Assembly (NCBI GenBank): GCA_021030905.1
Contig: JAGFMI010000017.1
Location: forward strand, 496,001 to 560,000
DNA: 64,000 bases
Direction of reading: 5' to 3'
Source: Pyrenula massariospora
Lineage: Eukaryota > Ascomycota > Eurotiomycetes > Pyrenulales > Pyrenulaceae
Shown: one piece after another, positions 24,424-36,160 of the stretch
How positions within the stretch are numbered: the first letter of the stretch is position 1
Layout: each line of letters opens with the position of its first letter
Translations under genes and position numbers: made by a program
Notes under the pieces: model-generated
The model's input: only the letters and a program-made list of their open reading frames with translations
Databases searched by the model: none
Told to the model about the DNA's origin: nothing

Positions 24424-25759
24424 ATGAACTCAACCATGGCCGAATCTCCCTCGAAGACTGGGACAATTCCTTTCAACGTCCCCTCCATCGATACTCCTTG
24501 TTCTACCTATTATAAAATCATTGGTGACCTCTCGTGCGGGTCACCTCCAGTAGTAGTGCTCCATGGCGGCCCCGGCGCTGGGCATGAATATCTTATACCC
24601 TTCGCCAGTTTGTGGACACGCTACGGCCTCCCCGTGGTGTTCTATGACCAAATCGGCTGCGGCTCGTCGACTCGCCTACCGCAGACGGCCGGGGACAAGT
24701 CCTTCTGGCAGGAAGACCTGTTCATCGCCGAGCTGGAGAACCTTCTTGATCACCTTCACCTGCACGACGGTCCGGGCTTCCATCTCCTCGGCCAGAGCTG
24801 GGGCGGCATGCTCGGCGCCGCGTTCGCGGCCGGCCGTCCGCGAGGCCTGCAGAGGCTGGTCCTTGCGAGTGCTCTGGCGAGCAAGGAGCTAGCTATCCAG
24901 GGCGTCCAGCTGCTGAGGAAGCAGCTACCGCCAGAGACGCAGCATGCGCTCGAGGAGGCGGAGCAGAAGCGCGAGTACACCGGCTCCGCGTACCAAGACG
25001 CATTAGCCATGGTCTACAGGAAGCACTTGTGTCGTGTGGAGCCGTTCCCGCCAGAGGAGCTTATGCCATCGCTGAAACACTTGAACGAAGATAAGACGGT
25101 TTACGAGACCATGTAAGTTACCCCTACGCGCAGTTCGATATCGTTCATGCCTCATGTCCGTATATTACGCGTTCAGATATCTGCACTTGAGAATAGGAGA
25201 AGAAATTTTGCCTTGCTCTATTCCTGGGCTTAAATTTTTTTTTCATCGGTCCTCCTATAATTAAGCTCTTCCCTATCAAAACACCTTGTTATATACTTCA
25301 TCTTTATCGACTTACTTATGTCATCTTGATGTTATTTCAACTTGTGTATGGCCTGCTATGAGGCCAATATGTTTCACCTACTCTCGATTGCTGCCATTGA
25401 AACTTGTTCCCTACTTTCCCCTTTTCGCCAATACTACTCACACAAATCCCCTTCTCTCTAGGAACGGCCCCTCCCCTCTGACATCTACCGGTTCGCTGCT
25501 GGGCTGGACCTGCATCCCACGCCTCCCTAACATCGCCGTCCCGACCCTCGTCTACAACGGCGAGCACGACACCTCGCATGACGTGGGAACCGTCCCTTTC
25601 TTTGAACACATCCCGCGCGTGCGCTGGATCACGTTCCCTAATGGAGGACACATGTGCCATCTGGAGGGTGGAGGACTTCGGGAGAGGATTTTGAAAGTTG
25701 TGGGGGAGTTTCTGACGCAGAAAGGAGTTGTCGAGCATGATGATGATAAAGCAAAGTAG
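24424..25759 (+). CDS. Proline iminopeptidase-like alpha/beta hydrolase (peptidase S33)
   Basis: This 328-residue alpha/beta hydrolase resembles proline iminopeptidases, which release N-terminal proline or hydrolyse small amides. VVVLHGGPGAGHEYL carries the oxyanion HGGPG motif. GQSWGGMLG holds the nucleophile Ser near residue 125. NGEHD and GGHMCHLE in exon 2 supply the Asp and His. Exons are 24424-25112 and 25462-25759. Joining them gives YETMNGPSPLTSTGSLLGW, as in homologs. The 349-base intron is far longer than all others in the window, yet both splice sites are good (GTAAGT, CTCTAG) and the reading frame is preserved. A second start four codons downstream (MAESPSK) is equally possible. 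It may serve the same catabolic block as its neighbours. Confidence 0.88.
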
Positions 25760-27250
25760 GAATGAAGAGGGACGGCGACTGGATTAATTTTACTATTCAA
25801 TAAACCAGCGTGGACAGAGGTACAACCTACAGGCAGCCACTTGCAATGCACATTTTGCTGTGACAGCTACGTGGGCCGTTTGCTAGGTAAAAAGATTTCT
25901 TATCCAGAGGAGCCACAAGACGATAGATGAGAAGAACTTACAAGAGACAGGCATCAGTCCACAGATTGCAGCTGCAAATACTACCTTCTTCCTTCAGCAT
26001 CTACTGCGCATTTCATGTTGTACATTGTATAGTATGTATATCACCCCCCCTCAACAACAAAGTCAAAAGGTCCCAATTTCAAATCTCAATCTGAAAACGG
26101 TATCCGTAAAATGGCCCTTCTATTCTCCTTTTCATCGCACCGCTCCGACGCCGCTACCCTGAACCATCCCACCCCGGCCTGTCGTGCCAGTCCATATATC
26201 TAACATCGATCGTCCCAGTTCACATATGCCTAGACCTCACAAAACTATCCTAATCCACGCAAAGCCCACCAGTGTATCTCCATAGACCCACTAAATCAAA
26301 CGACTGATCCCAGCACAAGTGACAAATCTATCATGCCACAACATCCTTTCCCCTCCCCCCATATAACCACCCCAAAGCTTCAAAACCCACGGAAGACCAC
26401 TGTCCTAGGCGGAAATCTTCGCTCTAGACGCAAAACAGAGATTTCGTCGTGACCTGACCAGAATGGAACAGCCTAAAAGGGGCTGGCTGCGCTGCGCTGT
26501 GAGCTGCTGAGAGACTGTGTTGGGGTTCTGTTTCAGCTGGCTTTATGAGGAGTGTGGGATGGTCTAGGGTGACTCTGGAGGTTAGGTGAAGGGGTGGAAA
26601 GAGGAAAGGGACGGGGAGAGTGAGTGGAAGGGATTGCTTGGTCACGGGGGGAAGAGTGGGTGTGAGCTACATGGTTGAGAGGTGGACGGAAAGGAGACTT
26701 GGATATGTGTAGGATGGTATTGGAAGCTAAACGGGAGTTTGGAGCAGTTTTAGCAATTAAGACAAAATGAAACAGGTGGGGAGCGGGAAGAACCTCTTCA
26801 CGGTGTTTGGGAGATGGTCTATACGGAAAGTGAGAGGAAACGGCCAGGCGGGGATCTGGCTTGTGTTAGGATTTTGCATTCGGAAAAGGTTGATTGGCTA
26901 GAGGGAAGGGGACCGAGCTTTGACTTGGGAATATTGTGTAACGAACTGTGGGCGGGAGGGAAGAAGGCCAAGAGAGTGAGTGGAAGAGTGGCCTTGAGAT
27001 GGAGAGGTTGTATACAATGGTGGGATTTGTGCTTGGGCGAGTTATTGATAGATCATAGCAGAGGGGAGTAAAACAGCAGCTGAACTTTATAGTACCCAAG
27101 GCTTCTGCATGTGATTTTAATGATTATGTAGATTGACATTACTTGAAACCAGCTGCTCACATGCTCAGTGACAATTAATCCGTTCATAAGAGATTCTGGC
27201 AGTACCTTGCCAGGCAAGCAGGATGTGCATCTTACTAGCACCTGTCCGCC
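25760..27250. other. Gene-free region of 1.5 kb
   Basis: I see nothing convincing. The sequence is C-rich on the left and G/A-rich near 26500-27050. Open frames of 70-85 codons on both strands are compositional shadows without motifs. Confidence 0.45.
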
Positions 27251-28698
27251 CTACAACGAAGCCATCAGCTTAGCACCAGTCCAGGGCTTCCTCTCCGCCT
27301 GCTTCGCCCTCATCTTCGCAAGCTGCGCCTCGTAGTCCACATCTGGAAACTCGACCTCAAGCTCCACATCCTCGACCACATCGACAGACGGCGGATGCCG
27401 TACCTTCCTCGACCGTAGTTGCTGCTTGTTCTCTACACACTGTCGAGAAAATTGCGCAAGCTCTCGAATCAAATGCCTCGATGGACCAAAATCAGGGAAC
27501 AAAATTGGGAAAGCGTGCATTTGGTGCTCGTAATGGTGAAAATGAACGACTACTCCATCTTCTAGTGCTCGTTTCGCGACAAACGCTCCTTGCTGGCCCA
27601 TGTGATCTTCTGCGTAGGCTAGGAACATTGGGGGAAGCTGCTTCCATGAACGGGAGCTTAAGGGGCTGACCAAGGGGTGGCAGAGCAGGGATGTATCACA
27701 GTAGATTTCGCCGCGGGGAGGGTTGGAGGGCCAAATTGGACAGTCGGGAGTCTTGTCGCACATGTAGGGTGACTCGATGGTAAGGAAATCGTATTTCAGA
27801 TTTGATTCGGTGTGGCCGCTGGAAATGGTCAGCAGCCGCCATTTTGTGGGAGAGAGGCTAGTGGTGAACTTACAGAGATGTTGTGTAGTCGAAATGTGAT
27901 CCTATGCCGGCAATTCCCGCAGGCATCGGGACCGGAAATGTTTCATTGTTGTGTTTGATGCAACCTCCATTCTTAGTATGGATATGCCGTATCAAGAGGA
28001 GGAGCGCAGTGGCTAGATTTGCTCCAGAACTTTCTCCGGCCAGCACAATCTTCTCGGGTCGGATGGGTTCGTGAAATGCGCCTTCAGATGGGTAGAGCAA
28101 TGATAGATACCCGACGAATACATCGATGAGAGCTGTTGGAAATGGGTTTTGCGGGCAGAGTCTGTAGTCCAACGAAGCGATCCGGCCGCCTAACGCTTTC
28201 GATAGTGGCCTAGTGAGCACTCTAGATGCTGCTGGACCTCCAGTGCTTTCTCCGTTAGCGAAGTAATAACAGTGGCGTAATGACAAACTAATGAAAGCCC
28301 CCGTGAATGTAGTAGAGGATAGTGTCGTTAGATACGTCTTTAATGAGACGCTGGTATTTCTCTCTTTCGTCCATATCCGGCTCAGGATCTTTTGGGCCTG
28401 CGCCACGTCGGTAGCCGGTCCACTGCACCTTCACATCTTTTGCTGAAGGCCTATCGAAGATTTCTCCGCCGCTTCCGAGGTCTTTGATCGTTTCAATCAC
28501 TGCTTTGACGATTCCCGGCCCCGCTATGGGAGTAAACGAGGTTCTACTCACCCAGATCGGGCCTCTAGCCGGCCGATCGATTGCTGTTTTTGATTGTTGG
28601 AATGAGACAGGTGTGTAGTAGAATGCTGCATTTTTCCTGAGGAACTCATTCTTCATCCATAGCAGCTTAGAGTTGGCATCTGAGCTCGTCCGGTCCAT
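27251..28698 (-). pseudogene. Hormone-sensitive-lipase-type alpha/beta hydrolase (esterase), with a frameshift
   Basis: This is an alpha/beta-hydrolase-fold-3 esterase read on the minus strand. Exon 1 starts at 28698 and reads up to ILYYIHGG, the oxyanion motif. The frame then ends at a stop within four codons. The rest of the protein continues in another frame from GAFISL, through ANGESTGG, SLDYRLCPQNPFPTAL and the nucleophile motif GESSGAN. A normal intron (27873-27819) follows, then exon 2 with AEDHM and YEHQMHAFPIL, which supply Asp and His. The break coincides with a run of five G at 28302-28298. Gaining two bases or losing one there would join the frames. No GT-AG intron of normal size can bridge it. 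It is either a recent pseudogene or an assembly error. All catalytic residues are otherwise intact. Confidence 0.75.
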
Positions 28699-30581
28699 AT
28701 CGAAGGAGTTACTAACTTGTACAATGAGACAAAGAGAACATGTGGAGATGTTGAAAGTTCCACGATGAAGGATATTGGATATGCCGTCATGGATGTTCCC
28801 GGTTCTTACGTAGGCCCTAGCTGCCTTGACAGCCGACTATAAGCGGAGCCTCAAGCAAGCTTTACTGTAGCAAACCCTTTCAGGTCCAGCCGCAAGCTAC
28901 GACAACGCCAGAGAAAATGGAGACATTTATGACAGATTGCCAAACCTATGTACACTCTCGATTTCGAGAGTCTGCTTGATAAAGTAAATGAAATGTGGCT
29001 GTGCAAACAAAAGAATATGAGGAGGTCGACATGGCAAGGACTGTAATGCGTTTCATCATCGCGACCAACGACGGGCTCAATGGAGAGTCACCTTGTGAAT
29101 TTGCCTCGGCAGTGCTGATCCATGCAGAGGCGAGGCATATTTCCTGAGACGTATGATGCTCGCGGTCATCAATAATGCTTTGGAATGACAATACAATAGG
29201 TATCACCGGTAAACAAATGTAAGAGATTGATTGAAGTCTTCGGCGGGGTTTCAAGAATCTAAGAGCGCCAATGCAGGTCATCCGGAGCCTTGTCACTAGC
29301 TAGCGGAAACTCAATATGGGGGAATCTCTTCCGCCGCCCGGCGACACTGTGGAGCCCATATCAATTGGATGTAAGATCCACGCGATGCACCGACACCTGA
29401 TCATGATCTTCTAGTGTGCTGGCTTTCTACAATATCTCGCAAGATCTAACCTGTATAGTTTAGGTAGTTCAGGGCATATCCCCGACTTTTTAAGGAGCTG
29501 ATAGATGGCTAGGTAGACAGACAGGGCCTTTCATCTAAAATTTGGAACCGTAGTGCGAAACCCCGGTAACAACACAACAAGATGCTAGTCGACGGTCTAA
29601 AGTACCAGAGAGTCAAATCCATTGCGCGTACAAAGAAGGTCAGTTGCCAGGATGCGGGGCTGAGAAGGACGTGTAGATCCAGCGGGCAAGGCGCATCGTT
29701 GCATCAATAACTCGGGCTTCAGCCTAATTCCCTCAGGCTTTGCGCATCGGCAAATAGGCAGCATCGTGGAGTACGATCTGACCCTAGCCTTCTCCAATCG
29801 CATGACTGGTAGGCTATGACCTCAGCTGACGGGGTCCAGTCTGTGCCGCATGCAAGGCCACGCCGTTCATCTTCACCACCATAGTGAACGGGCCGGCTCG
29901 CTTGCATTGATATGCTTGATTCATCACGTCCGCCAAGGATGTTCTCGGAACGCAACTGCGGCGTGCGCGCAAGGGTAGGTGCGAATTCGCGGTCGAACGC
30001 CGTTGTCAGAATCATGGTGGCTAACAGGCGAAGCGTTTCGGACGCAGTGTAGTATGCGTCTTGAGTGAGGGTGTGCTCGAAGGTGCTGAGTAGCTGGAAA
30101 TGTTGCCGAGGTTGGCAATGACTCCGGCTTCGGTGGGTTACAAGGCTATGGAAGGGGCGGGCATCGAGAATTTCGTGGTAGGGGCCAAAATGGGTATCAG
30201 CTGATCGCGAGAAGAAGGAACTTGATGGTGGTCGATCCATTAAGCTTTGCAGCCTTCAAGGTGGCTGGACTCCGCATCGGCTGAGGCACCGAAAGGCGTT
30301 GCTAGCGTACGTTAGAGTTGAGTTTGTCATACATTATCCGTACCTGAGTCATTCGCTGAGCTTCGTCATCGACTATGTTCTAAACTTCACGAAAGTTATC
30401 GCCCCACGGTTTTCAAAAAAGTCCCTGAAAATAGCCTTTGCATATCTCTACCTAGCTCACAGCAGATTCAACTGCCTGGCTCAGACCTTATGGCACTATC
30501 CTTCCAAGCGAGCGCAATATCGATGATACAACATTTAAAATGCAAGAGATCCATGCATGTTGGCAATGATAGGCCCGGGTC
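28699..30581. other. Gene-poor region of 1.9 kb
   Basis: No recognisable gene is present. A 173-codon minus-strand frame at 30240-29719 is the longest, with ordinary composition but no family resemblance. I would not call it a gene without expression evidence. A second minus frame (29296-28946) is equally featureless. Confidence 0.4.
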
Positions 30582-31949
30582 TTACTTCATGGTCTTTGTC
30601 AGGGGCGGCAAGGGACCCCCTCTATACACCATTACCCTGTCAGTAGGTTTGGCCTCCTCGTCGTCTGCTTCCACCCACTGGCACTGAGTGAACGCATGCC
30701 ACAAAGCTTGAACAAAAGTGCGATTCCTGTCCTCAAGGTAGAGATCACCGAGGAGTGGTTTCAACGCTGTTGTCGCTTCTTCGCCGTAGTAAAAGGGAAT
30801 TCGGCTAGCAAATCATTAGCGGTCTTGTCCTCCCCTAGGGAGTCCCAGTTACACACGGGAAAAGATGGTGTACAACGTGATACTCCGCCACGTTATGAAG
30901 AAGATATCTTCCAACCCATCCAAGCTCGCGGTCGACTGTTCCAGTAGCTCCTTTGACATAGGACCAAGCCTCGTTCTCGAATTTTGGGACTTTTGGATGA
31001 CAATGGTGAAGATAGGTGATACCCACGATCCAGTTGTTCACCCACATATAGGGCTGGATGTATAGCAAGGCAACCGTTTGCCAGCCAAGTAGCTGGGCAG
31101 CGTACCAAAGCGCTACCATGACGGAACCTACGCCAACGTCTGACAAAAGAACAGATCGAGCTTCCTCGACCCGAAAAAGTGAACTTGATGGTAACCAGTG
31201 TCCGTTACCGAGAAATGTGTTGGAGCGAGGCTTGGTGAGACTTCCCGGAGCTGCGGTTATATTTGTTGTCAGATACCACGGCCAGCCTAAAAGTTGTTGA
31301 ACAACGATCCGTGCTAGAGTAAACAACGGCGAGTCTTGTGTAAGATGATCAATGCGTTCTAGACTGATGGACAGGCTGGATGCATATTCTGACCGGGTGG
31401 GTGGGACATGATTGTGATCCTTTTCAAGATTGTTCGTGTACATATGGTGTCTTCGGTGGGTTGATCTCCAAGAAAAATAGGGAGTCAGCAGTAAGGAGTG
31501 GAAGACGAACCCAGCACCGTGATTGAGAGTTTCGGATGGTGAAAAAGCGGAATGACCACATTCGTGGCCAAGAACCTTTATGGTGAGCACAGGTCTCATG
31601 ATATGCGTTTGTCGGAAGCTCACCCAAATGCCAGTCATTATTAGACCTTCCACGTACCCATACAAGGCCCAGACAAGAGCCCGTAGGAAAGAATTTGGAA
31701 TGGCCGGTATCCATTTGTACGCAGCAACCATAGTGACCCATGCCAGCGTTAGGTCACGAAAGATATACCAAAATGCCCATCGGTACAGCGGCTTCCAACA
31801 GTGCTTGGGGATAGCCTCCCGAAGAATTGAAATCTGGACATCGGAATTATTCCTCTACAGTACGTTTTAGCTATCATCAAAAATATTTTCTGAATACTTA
31901 CTTCGGAACTATGGACTTTTGGCAACCCATTTTTCTCGTCGGTCTTCAT
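30582..31949 (-). CDS. Delta-12-type fatty acid desaturase, membrane-bound
   Basis: This di-iron desaturase of the endoplasmic reticulum inserts a double bond (or further unsaturation) in an acyl chain. Four minus-strand exons (31949-31902, 31854-31624, 31575-30857, 30804-30582) give 406 residues. The three histidine boxes are intact: HECGH (after splicing), HRRHH and HVVHH, and an extra YLHHCHP segment is present. Removing the last intron restores HLFPRIPFYYGEEAT, the family continuation. The second intron is exactly 48 bases with no stop, so an unspliced form would add 16 residues just before the first histidine box. The length and motifs fit fungal oleate delta-12 enzymes and their acetylenase relatives. 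It lies about 4 kb left of the polyketide cluster and could supply or tailor an acyl chain, but primary lipid metabolism is just as likely. Confidence 0.88.
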
Positions 31950-33141
31950 GATCGGTGCTAGTTGAAGAAGCTACTTTAGATAAATTAAGCCTTGAGTGTA
32001 ATACGCACACCTTTTATAGTTTTTGCAGAGCTTCAGGTGTAGAATTAGCCATGCTCAAGACTAAGAGAGTCTAGTAGTCTTATACTTCTTGAAGAAGAAT
32101 AACGTCACCGAAACTCAGATATTGGGTGCGCGTGTCAGGCTAAATGAAACATAGTATCATGTGATCCTATCGAGAAAGAAACAATTTTTTCGTGGCTCGC
32201 AATCTTTACGTTACAACAGGTTCCACGAACTTTACAATAGCCCAGCTAGGGGCCTGGATTCGGTTCCGCAACCCGCACTAATGAGATTTCACCCACAAAC
32301 CAAAGTCATTGAAGCCCAGGTCTCAGCTGAAAGCTCTTGTCAGTCAGAAAACATCGGGGCGTCCTATGAGACGTGTTTTCAGGGCAAGTCAGTGGAAAGG
32401 AAGGCTACTCAGTAAGGGTAAGCAGTCTAAAGGTGGTGAGAATTTGGGGTCCGATCCAGCCGAGATTATACGTTTCCATCAGTCTGTTGTCTCCGTTGTC
32501 ACTCATCGGGTTCCTTTTGGGAAAGGGCAGAGACAAGCGAAGGATAAATTCTCAGGCTAGAATTGGAGTGTGTTACTTTCCTGATTGGTCAAAGTAGCCT
32601 CGTCCAAAATGGTTAGTTGTACTTTCCAGGGCTAACTGTTCAGCGCCTAGGTCGCTTCTGTTGTGAAGACTCCAGTTCCCCACCGTACTGGATAATCCAC
32701 AAGAACCAAGCTTGCACCAGAAAATGAAGTGCAAGTAAGTGATAAGCAAGACATGTTGAGTACCCTAAAAATATCTGTTTGCGACCTTGAACTTCCTTGT
32801 TCGCGACCACTTTCCCTTAAATGTCAAAACACGGAATCTGTTCCTTGCCCGACACGGTCGGGTCTTCCACCCGTGGAGACTCCCGTTGGTTCAGAATAGG
32901 GTCTCCCCCTCCAACATGCAGCATACCCTGTCCTTGTGCCGATATGACTTGTCCAAAGTTCGCACGCATTTTGAGCTGTCGCATCAACAGCCCCATTTCT
33001 ACTTACCTTCAGCTGCGTTCTCGATTCACGCACTCTGGTGCTCTCTGGCTCTGTGAAGATCCATAACTTTCTTCCCATCAACTCGAATCGTCTATTTTTC
33101 GCAGCTTAGAAGCAGGACCTCTTACATTTCGCAATAACATC
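31950..33141. other. Divergent intergenic region
   Basis: This separates the desaturase from the second Pth11-like gene, so it should contain both promoters. Short overlapping frames at 32161-32600 and 32787-33081 have no motifs. Confidence 0.4.
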
Positions 33142-34395
33142 ATGGCTTCTACTACTTCTTCTCAGCAGCCTTCAGAAGCTTATCTAGCCCAATCCATTGG
33201 ATGGAGACTTGAAAGCACTGCAATTGCCTTCATTGTTGTACAAACCGTGTGCTTTACTCTTCGAACACTTTCACGCTCCCTCCAGAAGACCAAATTCATG
33301 TGGCAAGATGTATTTGCAACGCTGTCTTACATTTTCAACATGGGTCTTTGCGCCGCCTCTATAGGTGCGTATTGAGTCTCTTTCAAGGAGCAATATGCTA
33401 AATACATTTGCATAGTTGGAGTTGAGTGCACTGGATCCGGGCGTCATGTACAGGCTGTATCTCGCGATGAATTCATAGTGTTTTTTAAGCTCTTCTATAT
33501 AATCATCCCGGTCATCTACTGTTTTGCCTTTTCCTTGCCAAAACTGGCCATCTTGGACATATTTCTTCACATATTCATCGACAAGTGGACCCGAATTGCT
33601 TGCTATGCAACTGGTACAGTCCTGATTTTGAGTACTACGGTCAACCTGCCGACTGTCATATGGCAATGCATTCCAATTTCATACCTTTGGGAAGCACAAT
33701 TGGATCCGAAAGCACATGGACACTGTCACAACATCCAAGCTCACTTTTTGTACTCGTCTGTACCAAGCATTGTTACCGACGTTGTCATGTTAATTCTCCC
33801 TCTGCCAACGATTTGGAAGTTACATGCAAGCACCAGGATGAAGCTTGGTCTTTTGGCAACTTTCCTCACTGGGAGCGTGTAAGTTGGACCAGATTTGGCA
33901 GAAATGGTAGTGGCTAACTCATGCAATAGCGGACTTATTACCGCAATATTACGCTTTGTGGGATTCACGAGATCCTACGCGGATCCAACGTGGGCGTCGG
34001 TCGGGCTGACCGTCTGGACTGTCATCGAACCTTCAATATACTTCATGGCGTCATGTTTCATGACATATAACCACTTGCTGAGACGTGTCATCTTCCAGTC
34101 TGCGTTTTTCACATATATCAAAAGCATCACATCAAGATCAGGCAGCTCAAGATCTGATCCGAGTACGTCACACAGTTTCAAAAGTGGTGGAACGAAAATT
34201 GGTAAAAGCACCGTGACACAGACAACTGTCGGCCATGACCTCTACCATGATACAAGCAATTTGATACCCGGCCACAAAGGTTCTCACAACGCATTTGCTC
34301 TATCCGAGCAGAAGCCACCATCACGTCCAAGACCAAGTGAGAGCAACGACATCCATGTTCAACGGCAATTCGAGGTTGGCTCAAGCCTAGTGTGA
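33142..34395 (+). CDS. Pth11/SAT4-type integral membrane protein
   Basis: This is a 383-residue member of the fungal rhodopsin-like family. Exons are 33142-33364, 33416-33878 and 33930-34395, joined by introns of about 50 bases with good signals. Hydrophobic helices occur at about residues 22-40, 48-75, 97-125, 130-155, 175-200, 208-235 and 245-275. Landmarks are FSLPKLAILDIFLHIF, IWQCIPISYLWE, SIVTDVVMLILPLPTIWKLH and the last-helix region TRSYADPTWASVGLTVWTVIEPSIYFMASC. The C-terminal 100 residues are Ser/Thr-rich and should be cytosolic. Related genes are common beside secondary-metabolite clusters, but their role there is unknown. It is the first plus-strand gene left of the MFS exporter of the polyketide cluster. 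Confidence 0.88.
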
Positions 34396-36160
34396 GGGCC
34401 ACAGCATAATATAAGAGGAACGCAATAGTCGGGATCGTTCGATTTGCTAGGAAAGGTCTATACAAGGTTGAGCAGTCCTTCGGATCACCTTTGAAAAGGG
34501 AAAATCTGGAAAAGATGTGTAATATTTGTCGTCTCTACTGTAGCAATATTTATCGTTCAATGGTTAAGCTAAAAGTGTACGAGATACTTATCCTCAAACA
34601 AGGCCTAAGCTTATATTGATGCTTCTTTCTGGCAGAAAGGCGTCGAATCATATCAGCATCGCTCCTCATACATACAAGCAAGTAAAGCCGAGACTTCACT
34701 CTCGGCGTTCTGCAAGCCCGTTGCATAACAGCAGCGGCTAGGCACGAGCCGAGCGTAGTTCATCCCGATAATTAACTTAAGTTATGAGATCTAATGCACA
34801 TTAAGGTAGGTCTAGATTGAAAGTCTTCTGAGATGAATTGCTAGGCTTTTCTGTGTGGTGCAGGGATTGCGATATCTATCCGCTGTCATGAGGATCAACC
34901 TTTTGATTCTTCCCGTGGGTGCGAACTTAATGTCAGTGGGGCATTATACTGAACAGCCTGGTGGACTAAGCAAGCCAATCGGCGTCCTACCAAATCACCA
35001 CATACAGACACGAAGAATGTTGTAGTGGTATGGAGAGACGGAGAGGGGTAGACGGCGAGACTCCGGTTGAGTTGGTGTGCGGCAGCAACACCAGGGTCAC
35101 CCTCCCATTCATCGTCATTGAGGCTGTGTGTAGGGGTCAGAAGTGACTGAGCACCTGGTGGCACTAGAGTGTGGTTATCACATTGTGTTGTCAAGATCCT
35201 TGTAGCAATGCAACCAGAGCAAGGGCAAGCAAGGCGGCAGTCGGCCGTGTCTGTCCGCTTCAGGCATTCAAATCGTTAGTTGTGCCTTGGCTGCGTACAA
35301 ATTGGGGGCCAAATAAATGAGACTTCTGCACCAGCATCTGAAATTTCGAAAATGAAACACTCTCCTTAGCACAGCAAGGTATGCAGTGTATCTCACTCGG
35401 TATCACTCCAGCCCCCAACCCATATCTGGAACGATGTCCAAAGTGCCTAAGATGGCGCCATCAGATAGTGCAGCCTGAACAGGATCTGCAAGAGACCCAT
35501 GTCAAGAAACCGATCACGGTCCGTAGGATCCGAGGTAAGTCGATTATCGTCGATCTTCAACGGCGCCGCCACCCCCGCGAGTTCCACTGATGCACATCAG
35601 CCGTTTCGTACCAATTTCCCCGTTAGGCGAAGTCCTGTTCGGACGACTTCCAAATGAACATAGGGATTACGTGCATATTTACCCGTTGAGCTGCACTAAG
35701 CGCGGATAGCCTAGTGAGAATTGCACTTCCCATAAAGCGCAGATTCAGTCGACCTTGCTTGGTTCTTGTGCGCTGACTCCACCTTTGCTCCCATGCTGTT
35801 ACCACATCTACACAACGCATCTCGGCGGACCAGGCCTTTCCTTACAGAGGATCGGCATTTGTTGACCCAAGATGCCAGTGACGTGGTTCTCGCTCCGCCA
35901 GACGCTTATTCGCTTTGCATCTAATTCAAATGACAATTGATACGTGTAATTTTTTTGCTCGTTGGATTTACAAATTCTCCTAGCAATTCAGAAGCGTCCA
36001 GGACATGCAGGCAGCAATCAGGCGCAAGAATGCACAGCTCATCTTCTTCAACCGAGAACTTATGTTTCCTATGTTTGAAAGCTTTTCTCAAATTTGTGTT
36101 TTTAAGCTGGAGAATCGGGCTTCACCTGAGTTTTCTTAATCTAAAACCTTTCAAAGGGAA
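34396..36160. other. Intergenic region, left edge of the polyketide cluster
   Basis: No gene is supported in these 1.8 kb. Frames of 60-100 codons occur on both strands without motifs. This is a reasonable candidate for the left border of the cluster. Confidence 0.4.

Noticed and set aside
29719-30240. 173-codon minus-strand frame as a gene
   Set aside because: No motif, no splice partner and no similarity I recognise. Left as part of the intergenic region.
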